64,000 nucleotides of DNA from Sphingobacterium sp. SGR-19 (GCF_011043555.1 NZ_JAAKGS010000010.1:148716-212715), one strand, 5' to 3'. Counted from the stretch's first letter, positions 26,405-35,626 are shown. The notes: generated by a model from the letters alone, not told the origin. Numbers and translations: made by a program.

Positions 26405-26423
26405 GAGGACATCATTCGTCCTC
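26405..26423 (-). terminator. Terminator of the dxr-rseP-ywbE group
   Basis: On the minus strand GAGGAC pairs with GTCCTC around a 7-nt loop and is followed by TTTTTT. The hairpin spans the stop codon of the ywbE-like gene. Confidence 0.85.
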
Positions 26424-26615
26424 CTCCAATATCTCCTGTACACGACCTATCTGGCCATCTTGCAATCTCACCTTGATACCTCTATGATGAAAAGGTGCCG
26501 AAGTAAGTAAGTCCTTTACAATACCCTCTGTCAATATACCTGTACGTTGATCCTTTTTCAATACAATATTCACCAGCATCCCAGGTTTTATATTTGCTCT
26601 CGTTTTTCCGTCCAT
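26412..26615 (-). CDS. YwbE-family protein (DUF2196)
   Basis: 67 aa, matching the YwbE family: 'KPGMLVNIVLKKDQRTGILTEGIVKDLLTSAPFHHRGIKVRLQDGQIGRVQEI'. The small beta-rich fold resembles a nucleic-acid-binding KOW/S1-like barrel, but no function is established. It follows rseP by 16 bp and ends in the terminator, so it is the last gene of the unit. Confidence 0.85.
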   Translation of the reverse strand: MDGKTRANIKPGMLVNIVLKKDQRTGILTEGIVKDLLTSAPFHHRGIKVRLQDGQIGRVQEILEEDE

Positions 26616-26631
26616 TATATATAACTCTCCA

Positions 26632-27954
26632 TTACCACTTTATAATATCATTTCCGAGTGTAAATAGCATAAGTGCTATCAATATAAAGAAACCAACCAT
26701 TTGCGCCTTCTCGAGGAAGTTATCACTCAACGGTTTACCTTGAATCATTTCTACCAGCAGGAATAGTACATGTCCGCCATCCAAGGCAGGTATTGGCAAG
26801 AGATTCATAAAGGCCAAAGCCATCGACAACATTCCCACTAAGCTCCAAAACCTAAGCCAATTCACTTCTGTACCGAACATTTTGGCTATTCCCACAGGTC
26901 CCGACAAGGCTTTATCTGCTCGCACATCACCCTTAAAAATTTTGCCAAAGCCTTTAATGTTAACAGTAATGACTTCAAAGGCACGTTTCGTGCCGATAGG
27001 TAAAGATTCCATCAAACCATATGTACGCGCTGTAACGGGTAGATCTTCCATTGTCGGTCCTACACCGACGGTCGCAGTAGAGTCTAGCTGGCCCGCCAAA
27101 CTCATTTCTTGTCCGTCTCTTATAATGCTGACGTTTATCGCTTTATTAGCATATTTTTTAACCTCCTCAGAAAATTGGTCAAAAAACGGGGTTGATATAC
27201 CATTTACTGCCAGAATACTGTCTCCAACTTGAAACTGCATACGTTCCGCTTCCGAACCTTCCTGTATTCTGCCAATTTTCGCTGTAAGCCGAGGTTCTGC
27301 AAATACAAGCCCCTTATTTTTATGGTCGGCCACTTTGTTCAGTATATCGGAAGGTATATGAATTTCTTGTTGTTGGCCTTGTCTTTCTATGGTCAGCACT
27401 GCATCGCCCAACATCACTTCAGCACCCAGCACATCCGCGTAGAAAGCTACTGCGGGCTTACCATTTACCATTAGGATCTTATCTCCTGCCTGGATACCGA
27501 CCTCCTTACCGATAACACCCGGAACCACTCCATAGGCCAGTTTAGTATTGTCGACATCGCTATCTCCGTAGCTAAAAGCCAACATCCAAAAGACAACAAT
27601 CCCCACAATAACATTGACAATAATTCCCCCCAGCATCACAATAAGGCGTTGCCATGCAGGTTTGGAGCGAAATTCCCATGGCTGCGGCTCCTGTTTCATT
27701 TGCTCGGTATCCATGGATTCATCGATCATACCTGCAATCTTCACATATCCACCTAATGGTAGCCAACCAATCCCATATTCACAACCTTTGTAGTTAAACT
27801 TAAAAAGCTTGACACCCCATGCATCAAAGAAAAGGTAAAATTTTTCCACTTTAATACCGAATGCTCTCGCTGCCAGAAAGTGTCCCAGTTCATGCAATAT
27901 TATCAAAATCGACAGGCCTAAAATTACCTGTCCAATCATTATCAATGTTCCCAT
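26632..27954 (-). CDS. rseP: Site-2 intramembrane metalloprotease RseP
   Basis: 440 aa. Zinc motif HELGH in the first membrane helix ('IILHELGHFLAARAFGI'), a central region with two PDZ-like segments ('IQAGDKILMVNGKPA' and 'FQVGDSILAVNGIST'), and the third conserved motif 'NLLPIPALDGGHVLF' in the last helices. Cleaves anti-sigma factors and signal-peptide remnants in the inner membrane. Gene order dxr-rseP is widely conserved and supports the call. Confidence 0.96.
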   Translation of the reverse strand: MGTLIMIGQVILGLSILIILHELGHFLAARAFGIKVEKFYLFFDAWGVKLFKFNYKGCEYGIGWLPLGGYVKIAGMIDESMDTEQMKQEPQPWEFRSKPAWQRLIVMLGGIIVNVIVGIVVFWMLAFSYGDSDVDNTKLAYGVVPGVIGKEVGIQAGDKILMVNGKPAVAFYADVLGAEVMLGDAVLTIERQGQQQEIHIPSDILNKVADHKNKGLVFAEPRLTAKIGRIQEGSEAERMQFQVGDSILAVNGISTPFFDQFSEEVKKYANKAINVSIIRDGQEMSLAGQLDSTATVGVGPTMEDLPVTARTYGLMESLPIGTKRAFEVITVNIKGFGKIFKGDVRADKALSGPVGIAKMFGTEVNWLRFWSLVGMLSMALAFMNLLPIPALDGGHVLFLLVEMIQGKPLSDNFLEKAQMVGFFILIALMLFTLGNDIIKW

Positions 27955-27974
27955 TTATTAAATTATTCGTTCTC

Positions 27975-29129
27975 TTATTTCACTAAACTTCGTGCCACAA
28001 TACGCGTTTCCCTGTCTATCGCCAGTAAATCCTCCAAAGAAGGATTTTCGACCATTTTTTGCTGACACATTGTCGCTTCAATCAAATCACTCATTCCTAA
28101 AAATGAAATTTCATCTGCCAAGAACGCCGCAACAGCAACTTCATTCGCAGCGTTCAATACACAGGGGCGATCACCCCCATCTCTTAAAGATTGATACGCG
28201 AGTTCCAAATTACGAAAAGTATCTTTATCCACCTCTTCGAAAGTCAAAGAAGCGTAATTCATAAAATCAAAACGTTCGAGCGAATTCGGCTGACGACTTG
28301 GATATGTCAACGCATTTTGAATCGGCAACTTCATATCCGGTAATCCCATCTGTGCTTTCATAGAGCCGTCCTGAAACTGCACCACCGAATGGATAATAGA
28401 TTGGGGATGCACAATGACGTCAATCTGCTTGACATCCAAATCGAAAAGCCATTTTGCTTCAATAACTTCCAACCCTTTATTCATGAGGGATGCAGAATCG
28501 ATTGTTATCTTAGCACCCATCACCCAATTAGGATGCTTCAATGCCTGCTGTTTCGTAACGGAAGTCAAAAAATCACGGTCCTTTCCTCGAAATGGTCCAC
28601 CAGATGCTGTTAGATATATTTTTTCCAACGGATTGGCGTGCTCTCCTACCAAACATTGAAATATAGCAGAATGCTCGGAATCCACGGGCAACATTGCTAC
28701 GTCATATTGACGAACCAAATCCATCACTAGCGCACCGGCTACCACCAGCGTTTCTTTGTTTGCCAACGCAATATCCTTTTTTCGTTCAACCGCTTTAACG
28801 GTAGGTCGTAGACCTGCTGACCCCACAATGGCATTGAGAACCATATCGATTTCATCGTATTGCACGACTTCCTCCAAACCTTTTTCTCCGGAGAGTACGG
28901 TTATTCCCAAGCTTTCCAACGCATTTTTCACCTGCGCATATTTATCCTCACAGACGATCACTGCGGCTTTCGGCTTAAATTCTTGAGCTTGGGCAATCAA
29001 CAGATCAGCATTTGCACTCGCAGTCAACACCGAAACTCCAAACAATTCCGGAAATGCCCTTATTACCTCTAGGGCTTGTGTACCTACACTTCCCGTAGAA
29101 CCCAATATGGCAATATTTTTCTTCTTCAA
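27975..29129 (-). CDS. dxr: 1-deoxy-D-xylulose 5-phosphate reductoisomerase
   Basis: 384 aa. NADPH-binding 'IAILGSTGSVGTQALEVI', active-site blocks 'LPVDSEHSAIFQCL', 'LTASGGPFRG', 'WVMGAKITIDSASLMNKGLEVIEAKWLF' and 'VHPQSIIHSVV'. Second step of the MEP isoprenoid pathway. The start codon is TTG (TTG AAG AAG AAA); no ATG exists between it and the nucleotide-binding strand, so the rare start is accepted. It begins 8 bp after the preceding membrane-protein gene. Confidence 0.97.
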   Translation of the reverse strand: MKKKNIAILGSTGSVGTQALEVIRAFPELFGVSVLTASANADLLIAQAQEFKPKAAVIVCEDKYAQVKNALESLGITVLSGEKGLEEVVQYDEIDMVLNAIVGSAGLRPTVKAVERKKDIALANKETLVVAGALVMDLVRQYDVAMLPVDSEHSAIFQCLVGEHANPLEKIYLTASGGPFRGKDRDFLTSVTKQQALKHPNWVMGAKITIDSASLMNKGLEVIEAKWLFDLDVKQIDVIVHPQSIIHSVVQFQDGSMKAQMGLPDMKLPIQNALTYPSRQPNSLERFDFMNYASLTFEEVDKDTFRNLELAYQSLRDGGDRPCVLNAANEVAVAAFLADEISFLGMSDLIEATMCQQKMVENPSLEDLLAIDRETRIVARSLVK

Positions 29130-29137
29130 AATGCGGT

Positions 29138-29929
29138 TTAAATTATATTTTTTAATAATTGCGGATCATCACCTCCCTTATAATCTTTCATCATATTGTG
29201 ATAGGCCGTTGCCATAACTAAACTGACCGATGGTATGATCACGAAGGTGTTGATCACACTAAAGATTTTGGCTACAATAAAGTAACCTAAATACTCAAAC
29301 GACACCTGAAGTATATAAGCTGTCCCCACCACCAGCATCAGTAAAAACAAATTGATAACGTTGCCCTTTGTTAATGCTATACTCAATCTAAAAGCGCGGA
29401 AAAGGCTATATTTTTTATCAACGATAAAAAATGGAAAAAAAGTAATCCGAAGCAACACAAACATCATAATCAAACCTGTAAGAAACGGATTAACTTCCAT
29501 ACTCAATGTTTCCATATCCGCTCCTAGATACAGCAGAGGGAAACTCAGCAAAGAAGAAAGCAGGTAGACTATTCCCAATAGGAAAGAATATAGTATGAAG
29601 CCCATTAGAAAATTCACAAACTGTTTTGCTGATGGAATATAGTCCTTAATATCTGCATGTTCAACGCCTTGCGCAAGTAACAAAGCTCTTTTTATCAACA
29701 CCAATTGCGTTCCGAAAAACAATGTCACAAAGACAAAACACATCAAACCGTTTACGATATCGCCATTAGATTCTGCCAAGAGAAAAGCCAAATAAGACGA
29801 TAGATTAGAGGTTACAAATAATAAAAAGCAAAGCCCGGCAATCGAAAAGTAATGGCTTTTCAAAATACTTATTGCTTTCATAAAAACATCGTTCGCTTTA
29901 AACGTGCTTTGCTTCAAATATTGTAACAT
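29138..29929 (-). CDS. Six-helix membrane protein of unknown function
   Basis: 263 aa with about six hydrophobic segments, including 'YFSIAGLCFLLFVTSNLSSYLAFLLA', 'FVFVTLFFGTQLVLI', 'FLMGFILYSFLLGIVYLLSSLLSFPLLYL' and 'LFLLMLVVGTAYILQVSFEYLGYFIV'. The layout resembles YciC/DUF4013-like or GPDP-membrane-domain proteins. Located immediately upstream of dxr with an 8-bp gap, so probably transcribed with it. No catalytic motif visible. Confidence 0.75.
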   Translation of the reverse strand: MLQYLKQSTFKANDVFMKAISILKSHYFSIAGLCFLLFVTSNLSSYLAFLLAESNGDIVNGLMCFVFVTLFFGTQLVLIKRALLLAQGVEHADIKDYIPSAKQFVNFLMGFILYSFLLGIVYLLSSLLSFPLLYLGADMETLSMEVNPFLTGLIMMFVLLRITFFPFFIVDKKYSLFRAFRLSIALTKGNVINLFLLMLVVGTAYILQVSFEYLGYFIVAKIFSVINTFVIIPSVSLVMATAYHNMMKDYKGGDDPQLLKNII

Positions 29930-30024
29930 GCTGAAAAATAATTATGCAAATATCAGATTATTCCCCCTAACCCCCAAGAGTGAAACATTTTTTTATCATT
30001 ATCTCCAACATTTGCAAGTCATGT

Positions 30025-32145
30025 TTATTTAAATTCTTCCGGTACTGGTTTCTCTAATAGATACTGATAATAAAAGCGCACCCGCTCTTTAAAATCATAC
30101 ATCGATTTCGAACGTGCAAACCCATGTCGACTACCAGGATAAATCATTAACTCAAACGGAACAGCCTTATCAGTCAGTGCATCGACCAGCTGCATCGTAT
30201 TTTGTAAATGAACATTGTCATCCAAATCGCCATGCATAATACGTAAACCGCCTTTATAATTATCCACATACGTTAAGATAGATCCCGCTTTGTAGCCTTC
30301 AGCGTTATCCTGGGGGGTATCCATCCACCTTTCCGTATAATGGGTATCGTAAAGCTCCCAGCTTGTCACCGGTGCGCCTGCAATACCATAATCAAAATAG
30401 TCAGCGCCTTTTGTCAATGCTAAACAGGTCATATAACCGCCATAGCTATGTCCTGTAATCAATAGTTTATTGTCAGCCACCCAAGGTTTTCCTTTCAGCC
30501 ACTTTGCTACAGTAGTATAGTCTATCATTTCCCACTTACCGAGATTTCTATGCATCCAAGCTACTCCTTGTTTACCAAAATGCCCCGATGCGCGATGATC
30601 GGCAGTAACCTGAACCACCCCTTCTTTTGCCCAATATTGGTTTGACATACCTTTCCACGTATTTCGCACGGTACCGGCATCCGGACCACCATAAATGCTC
30701 ATAATTACCGGATAGACTTTAGTTTCATCAAAATCTACAGGATACGTTATGATAATAGGTAAATCAAACTTTCCATCCTCCGAGGGGATAGTAAAATATT
30801 CCGTTTTTCCGATATGGTAACTTTCAAAATCACTTGACTTGCTGTCAGCCAATTCTTTCACTAGTTTACCCTTATTATCAACCAGTGCGATTTTATTGGG
30901 AGTAGAAATATTGGAATAGTTCGTTATAAAATATTTTCCATCCGGAGACACTTTCACTTGATGTGTATAATCACCGAATGTCAAGCGTTTCAGCCCTTTT
31001 CCGGAATAATCTACACGATACAAGTCCACAGTAGCAGAATTTTCCTTACGTGCAGTAAAATACACCACTTTGTTTTTCTCGTCTACAAATTCCAACGATG
31101 TTACCTGCCAGTCGCCTGACGTCAATGGATTAACCAATTTACCATCCAATGTATAAAGATAATAATGGGCCCATCCAGTACGGTCAGATTTCAAAATGTA
31201 ATGCTTATTGTCGGCTAAATAGGTTATACGCTCACTATGATCAAGGTTAATCCAAGTAGGTTGTTCTTCATCGTATATCTCGCTTTTATTACCATCGGTT
31301 GGATTCACGGAATAGAATTTCAGATTGGTCTGATCACGATTCATCCACTGTACCATAATAGATTGACTATCAAAACTCCAATAAGGCTCTCCAAAATATT
31401 GGTCGTCTTTCTCATTAAAGTCTGCCCAGACCACCGGCGATCCCTCTACTTTCACAAAACCTATTTTTACTTCAGGATTGGGGTCTCCTGCCTTCGGATA
31501 GCGCGTCTCTTCCAAATATCCGTGCTGCCCTTTAGAAACGTAAATCGGAAACATAGGTACCTGCGTGTCATCAAAACGCATAAAAGCCAATTGCTTACTA
31601 TCTGGCGACCACCAAAATGCTTTATAATTTGTTGAACGACCCAAAATTTCTTCATAGTATACCCACGACGACCAACCGTTGTAGATAACATCTGTACCAT
31701 CTGACGTGTAACGAACTTCACTTCCATCGTCTATCTTTACACTAAATAAATCGTTATCTCTTGTAAATGCTACATATTGTCCATCTGGCGACAATGTAGG
31801 ATTTTTCTCTTCTACATCTGATGATTGTGTTAAACGTCTCTCCGGATCATTTCCATAACGGATATAGATATCTTTATCCTTCATAAACACATCTGTATCT
31901 GACTTAACTGGCGGCGTATAAGATAGGCGTTTACCTGTTCTTACATGCACTTGATAAAGTTTGTCATCGGTAACATCATGCTCGATATAATGTTCGTTAT
32001 CCGCCCAACCAACATATCGGTTGATCGGTTTCGTGACCGAAGTTTCCTGCCCCCATGCTTGGGCAAAGCTCAACGTTTTCTTCTGAGCCTGTAACTGGGT
32101 AACAAATAGAAGCCCTATAATTGATTTTACTAAAATCTTATTCAT
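30025..32145 (-). CDS. S9B-family dipeptidyl-peptidase IV
   Basis: 706 aa from the ATG at 32145 (MNKILVKSIIGLLFVTQLQAQ), which gives a proper signal peptide; the frame extends upstream to 32220 but that adds 25 residues and runs into the structured repeat. N-terminal beta-propeller with 'WSSWVYYEEILGR' carrying the double-Glu motif that binds the substrate N-terminus, then the alpha/beta hydrolase domain: Ser in 'ITGHSYGGYMT', Asp in 'HGDLDDNVHLQNT', His in 'YPGSRHGF'. Removes X-Pro/X-Ala dipeptides in the periplasm for peptide nutrition. Confidence 0.95.
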   Translation of the reverse strand: MNKILVKSIIGLLFVTQLQAQKKTLSFAQAWGQETSVTKPINRYVGWADNEHYIEHDVTDDKLYQVHVRTGKRLSYTPPVKSDTDVFMKDKDIYIRYGNDPERRLTQSSDVEEKNPTLSPDGQYVAFTRDNDLFSVKIDDGSEVRYTSDGTDVIYNGWSSWVYYEEILGRSTNYKAFWWSPDSKQLAFMRFDDTQVPMFPIYVSKGQHGYLEETRYPKAGDPNPEVKIGFVKVEGSPVVWADFNEKDDQYFGEPYWSFDSQSIMVQWMNRDQTNLKFYSVNPTDGNKSEIYDEEQPTWINLDHSERITYLADNKHYILKSDRTGWAHYYLYTLDGKLVNPLTSGDWQVTSLEFVDEKNKVVYFTARKENSATVDLYRVDYSGKGLKRLTFGDYTHQVKVSPDGKYFITNYSNISTPNKIALVDNKGKLVKELADSKSSDFESYHIGKTEYFTIPSEDGKFDLPIIITYPVDFDETKVYPVIMSIYGGPDAGTVRNTWKGMSNQYWAKEGVVQVTADHRASGHFGKQGVAWMHRNLGKWEMIDYTTVAKWLKGKPWVADNKLLITGHSYGGYMTCLALTKGADYFDYGIAGAPVTSWELYDTHYTERWMDTPQDNAEGYKAGSILTYVDNYKGGLRIMHGDLDDNVHLQNTMQLVDALTDKAVPFELMIYPGSRHGFARSKSMYDFKERVRFYYQYLLEKPVPEEFK

Positions 32146-32192
32146 AATGGATGCTGATAAAGCCACGAAATTAACAATAATATAATATTGTG

Positions 32193-32319
32193 TTCTTTTT
32201 TTCCCGTAAAAAAGAATCAAAAACCTCGTCGCTGCGGATATTTTACATTTGGGGTAGTACTAAAAATAAATTTGTACAGTTGTAAAATATCCGGATGCGA
32301 CCAAAAAAGTTAAGGATGG
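32193..32319 (-). repeat. Structured dispersed repeat, copy B
   Basis: Read on the minus strand: CCATCCTT (32319-32312), main stem 32301-32282 with 32246-32228 (GTCGC...GCGAC ends, GGATATTTTAC/GTAAAATATCC core), a conserved AT-rich loop, then an A/T palindrome TTCTTTTTTACGGGAAAAAAAGAA (32216-32193). It lies between the DUF3276 terminator and the dipeptidyl-peptidase start. Confidence 0.75.
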
Positions 32320-32353
32320 AATAATGCATTTGAGCATATCGTCTAATAAAAAA

Positions 32354-32369
32354 GCCACTTCATAGTGGC
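32354..32369 (-). terminator. Terminator of the DUF3276 gene
   Basis: GCCACT/AGTGGC 6-bp stem with a 4-nt loop and a T6 tail on the minus strand. Confidence 0.85.
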
Positions 32370-32395
32370 TCTGTATGTTTTTACGCTGGAATGCG

Positions 32396-32719
32396 TTAGA
32401 AAGAATAGTTATCTTTCTGCGCATATTCGGCTGAGTCTTCTTGATTCGGTTCGTAGCGTTTTTCAACAACTTCTTGGTTAGCCTTGATGTAATCCACAAC
32501 CTCTGTCAACCCTTCAGCAAATTTCTCAAAATCTTCTTTGTACAAGAAAATCTTGTGCTTAATAAATTGTCCATCTTCAAAACGCTTTTTGCTTTCCGTG
32601 ATGGTCACATAATAATCGTTAGAACGAGTTGCTTTTACATCAAAAAAATAAGTACGTTTTCCCGCTCTCACCTTTTTTGAAAATACCTCTTCACGCTCTT
32701 TGTTTTCAAAATCTCCCAT
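32396..32719 (-). CDS. DUF3276 (PUR-domain) protein
   Basis: 107 aa. The single domain 'KRTYFFDVKATRSNDYYVTITESKKRFEDGQFIKHKIFLYKEDFEKFAEGL' matches the PUR/DUF3276 family, whose Borrelia member BpuR binds DNA and RNA. Very common as a stand-alone gene in Bacteroidota; its exact target here is unknown. Monocistronic, with its own terminator just downstream. Confidence 0.9.
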   Translation of the reverse strand: MGDFENKEREEVFSKKVRAGKRTYFFDVKATRSNDYYVTITESKKRFEDGQFIKHKIFLYKEDFEKFAEGLTEVVDYIKANQEVVEKRYEPNQEDSAEYAQKDNYSF

Positions 32720-32861
32720 TAGTATTGTAAGTATTTAAGTTTAAATCCTTTTTCGCTATAAATATATAATAATTAATTTCATGTTTCCAAATTAAATTAA
32801 AAAAAACGTTTATAATTGGACATACGAACACCAACAGGGATAAAGAGAGCAAAAAGGTTTC

Positions 32862-32895
32862 ACCGAAAAAAGTGCGGCGTTTACCGAAAAAGTGC
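32862..32895 (+). promoter_or_regulatory. Tandem direct repeats upstream of the LiaF/LytS/LytTR operon
   Basis: ACCGAAAAAAGTGC (32862-32875) and ACCGAAAAAGTGC (32883-32895) start 21 bp apart, two helical turns. LytTR regulators are known to bind spaced direct repeats, and this operon ends in a LytTR gene, so autoregulation is a reasonable guess. A second direct repeat GTATTGCCT occurs at 32899-32907 and 32930-32938, just before the promoter box. Confidence 0.45.
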
Positions 32896-32938
32896 ATTGT
32901 ATTGCCTATTTTGGCTAACGAATTATTAAGTATTGCCT

Positions 32939-32946
32939 TACTTTTG
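32939..32946 (+). promoter_or_regulatory. -7 promoter box for the LiaF/LytS/LytTR operon
   Basis: TACTTTTG, 24 nt upstream of the ATG at 32971. Confidence 0.55.
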
Positions 32947-32970
32947 AATCAAACATAAATACAAGTAGTA

Positions 32971-33852
32971 ATGGAAAGAGAAAGAGATCATAAAACACCA
33001 CCTCCTATTCCCCCTCGCGGTAACAACAAAAGTGCAAATATCGTTGGGTTTGCGATCGTATTTCTGGGCGCGGCTCTCCTAATACGTAATTTGGACTTAG
33101 GTTTTCCGTTTCCTAGGAATATCTTTGGTTGGGAAATGATTTTGATCATCATCGGGATAGTGATTGGCGTTAATTCTAAATTTGAAAAGAAATCTTCAGT
33201 CATTTTGATTGCTATTGGTGGGCTTTTCTTTCTCAAAAGGTTTCTAGATGTTCCTTTCTGGGGTACCATCTTTCCTATCATGGCTATCATCATTGGCATC
33301 TATTTTATCGCACGGAACCGTAATCAACCCACCCCACCTGTACCTCCGCATACACCGTCAGGCAAAGACACAGGCAAAGATGAATTTGACTGGGATAAAC
33401 GAGTGGATGTCACGAATGAAACCGTCGATGCGTATAAGTCTTCTTTTGAAGAGCCTGGCGATACATATCATGGTAATGAACCACAAAAAAAACGAACGTA
33501 TACCTATGAAGGTGAGAATTATATAAAAGTCGAATCGATATTTGGTTATGCGAAAAAGATCATTTTTTCAAAAAATTTTCTCGGTGGCACGATGACCAAT
33601 CTCTTTGGTAGTACTGAAATCAATTTATTACAAGCTGATATACAGCAACCAGTAGCTTTAGATGTGTTTCAACTATTCGGAAGCACCAAAATTATTGTTC
33701 CGCCACATTGGGTGGTAGCGACGACTGCATCTTGCATCTTGAGTGAGAACGACGACCGACGCGTGATATTGACAAACGTAAAAGATCAAAACAAATGTCT
33801 GTATATTACCGGTACATCTATCTTTGGAAACATCACGATAAAAAATAGCTAA
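32971..33852 (+). CDS. LiaF-like membrane protein (LiaF transmembrane plus cell-wall stress C-terminal domain)
   Basis: 293 aa. A proline-rich start, then about four short hydrophobic helices ('NIVGFAIVFLGAALLIRNL', 'WEMILIIIGIVIGV', 'SVILIAIGGLFFL', 'TIFPIMAIIIGIYFIA') as in the LiaF/DUF5668 domain, a variable polar linker (about 120-175), and a C-terminal beta-solenoid-like domain 'VESIFGYAKKIIFSKNFLGGTMTNLFGSTEINLLQADI'. In Firmicutes LiaF restrains a histidine kinase that reports cell-envelope damage. Here it precedes a LytS-type kinase by 6 bp, so a comparable role is inferred. Confidence 0.82.
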   Translation: MERERDHKTPPPIPPRGNNKSANIVGFAIVFLGAALLIRNLDLGFPFPRNIFGWEMILIIIGIVIGVNSKFEKKSSVILIAIGGLFFLKRFLDVPFWGTIFPIMAIIIGIYFIARNRNQPTPPVPPHTPSGKDTGKDEFDWDKRVDVTNETVDAYKSSFEEPGDTYHGNEPQKKRTYTYEGENYIKVESIFGYAKKIIFSKNFLGGTMTNLFGSTEINLLQADIQQPVALDVFQLFGSTKIIVPPHWVVATTASCILSENDDRRVILTNVKDQNKCLYITGTSIFGNITIKNS

Positions 33853-33858
33853 CGTAGC

Positions 33859-34896
33859 ATGACGTTTAAACTAACGACAAAAAATCGCTTAATTCATGTT
33901 ACAGCATGGACCATCTGTATTTTATACTTTGCTGTTTCTTATTTCCTATTGTGGTGGGACTTTAGTCCGAAAGCGGTTACACCGTATGAACCTATCATTG
34001 GTGCGCTTTCCATAACCATTTGTTGTTATCTTATTTACAGCACCCTTCAGTTTTATTTACCACGCAAGAACCAATATGTGAAGATAATATTAATCTGCCT
34101 GGTATTGACTGTTGTGAGCATTGGATTGTCTATTTTTTTCCTAAACCAATTTTTTGATGGCTTTTCGCTTACACGTTTCTACCAGATTTTACCATATCGC
34201 TTCATCATTAATTTCCTATTGTTATTGTGCGTGACGATTATTAACGTTGTTTGGAACATTCAAGAAGAATATGAGGAAAATAAAAAGAGAAAAGAGGAAT
34301 CTGAGCGCATCTTAAGGGATGCTGAATTGTATAACCTACGACAGCAACTTCAACCTCACTTTCTATTTAATAGCCTGAACTCGATCATTGCGCTTATCGG
34401 CATTAAGCCAGATGAGGCGCGCAATATGACGTTTCAACTCTCTGATTTTCTTCGTGGAACGATGCGGAAAGATGATAAACAGTTAATTCCACTCGCTGAC
34501 GAAATCGCGCATTTAAGGCTCTACCTTGATATCGAAAAAGTACGTTTCGGACATCGGCTAACGACAACTTTCTATTTACAAGAAGAGGCAAGTCAAGCTA
34601 AAGTCCCTTCGATGATCATCCAACCGCTACTGGAAAATGCCATTAAATTCGGTTTGTACAACGTAATAGGTAAAGTAGAAATCACAATTGACATCCGGAT
34701 CGAAAACTACATGTTGTATATTACAATTACCAATCCATTCGATTCTGATCAGTTTGAGAGCAGAAAAGGCACAGGCTTTGGGCTTTCCAGTATCCAACGT
34801 CGATTATTCTTGCTATATAGCCGTACAGATTTACTAGAGACTTCTATTCATGAAAATACATTTATATCAACCTTAAAAATTCCGCAATATGATTAA
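33859..34896 (+). CDS. LytS/YehU-family sensor histidine kinase
   Basis: 345 aa. Four membrane helices in residues 12-135, a short coiled linker ('EEYEENKKRKEESERILRDAEL'), then the His_kinase domain with 'QPHFLFNSLN' (phospho-acceptor His167) and an ATPase region 'PSMIIQPLLENAIKFGLY' and 'GTGFGLSSIQRRL'. No extracellular sensor domain, so the signal is probably intramembrane, perhaps via the LiaF-like partner. Overlaps the response regulator gene by 8 nt. Confidence 0.94.
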   Translation: MTFKLTTKNRLIHVTAWTICILYFAVSYFLLWWDFSPKAVTPYEPIIGALSITICCYLIYSTLQFYLPRKNQYVKIILICLVLTVVSIGLSIFFLNQFFDGFSLTRFYQILPYRFIINFLLLLCVTIINVVWNIQEEYEENKKRKEESERILRDAELYNLRQQLQPHFLFNSLNSIIALIGIKPDEARNMTFQLSDFLRGTMRKDDKQLIPLADEIAHLRLYLDIEKVRFGHRLTTTFYLQEEASQAKVPSMIIQPLLENAIKFGLYNVIGKVEITIDIRIENYMLYITITNPFDSDQFESRKGTGFGLSSIQRRLFLLYSRTDLLETSIHENTFISTLKIPQYD

Positions 34897-35626
34897 GATT
34901 ATCATTATAGACGACGAACCGTTAGCCCGCATGGTTATCTCCCAATATTTGCAACAACATAACGATGTCGAAATAGTTGCCGAATGTGGAGATGGGTTTG
35001 AGGGAGCAAAAATGATTCAACAAATGCGTCCTGATCTCATTTTTTTAGATATTCAAATGCCAAAGCTGACCGGATTTGAGATGTTAGAGATCCTCGATGA
35101 AATGCCAAACGTCATCTTTACAACAGCGTTTGACGAATTTGCTATTAAAGCTTTTGAGAAAAATGCCATAGACTATCTTCTAAAACCCATTAACAAGGAT
35201 CGCTTCGAACAGGCGTTAACAAAATTCAGGAACAATCACCATAGCAATACTCCAAGAGAAACTTCAGCAAAAGTAGAAGCTGCGCGAGAGGATGAAACAT
35301 TAGAGCGGATTGTAGTTAAAAACGGTTCACAAATTAAGATTATTCCTGTACAACAGGTTATTTTTCTGGAAGCTTACGACGACTATGTAAAAATTCATAC
35401 GAAAGACGGTATGTTTCTGAAAAACAAAACGATGAGTTCCTTTGAAAAGCAGCTAGATCCAAAACAGTTTGTGCGAGTACACCGCTCATTTATCGCGAAA
35501 GTAGATCAACTTGCAAAAATTGAGCCTATGGAAAAAGAAAGTTACATCGCTACTTTGCTAACAGGCGAAAAAATCAATATCAGTAAATCGGGATATGCTC
35601 GTTTGAAGCAAATAATTGGTTTATAA
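34889..35626 (+). CDS. LytTR-family response regulator
   Basis: 245 aa. N-terminal receiver with the phospho-acceptor Asp54 in 'DLIFLDIQMPKLTGFEML', acidic pocket 'IIDDEP' and switch 'FTTAFDEFAIKAFEKNAIDYLLKPI'. C-terminal LytTR DNA-binding domain from about residue 140 ('IIPVQQVIFLEAYDDYVKIHTKDGMF', 'FVRVHRSFIAKVDQLAKIEPM'). Partner of the kinase encoded just upstream; likely targets are the operon itself and envelope genes. Confidence 0.94.
   Translation: MIKIIIIDDEPLARMVISQYLQQHNDVEIVAECGDGFEGAKMIQQMRPDLIFLDIQMPKLTGFEMLEILDEMPNVIFTTAFDEFAIKAFEKNAIDYLLKPINKDRFEQALTKFRNNHHSNTPRETSAKVEAAREDETLERIVVKNGSQIKIIPVQQVIFLEAYDDYVKIHTKDGMFLKNKTMSSFEKQLDPKQFVRVHRSFIAKVDQLAKIEPMEKESYIATLLTGEKINISKSGYARLKQIIGL

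Noticed and set aside
32706..32897. 63-codon minus-strand frame upstream of DUF3276
   Set aside because: Overlaps the DUF3276 start and an A/T-rich intergenic region; no family resemblance.
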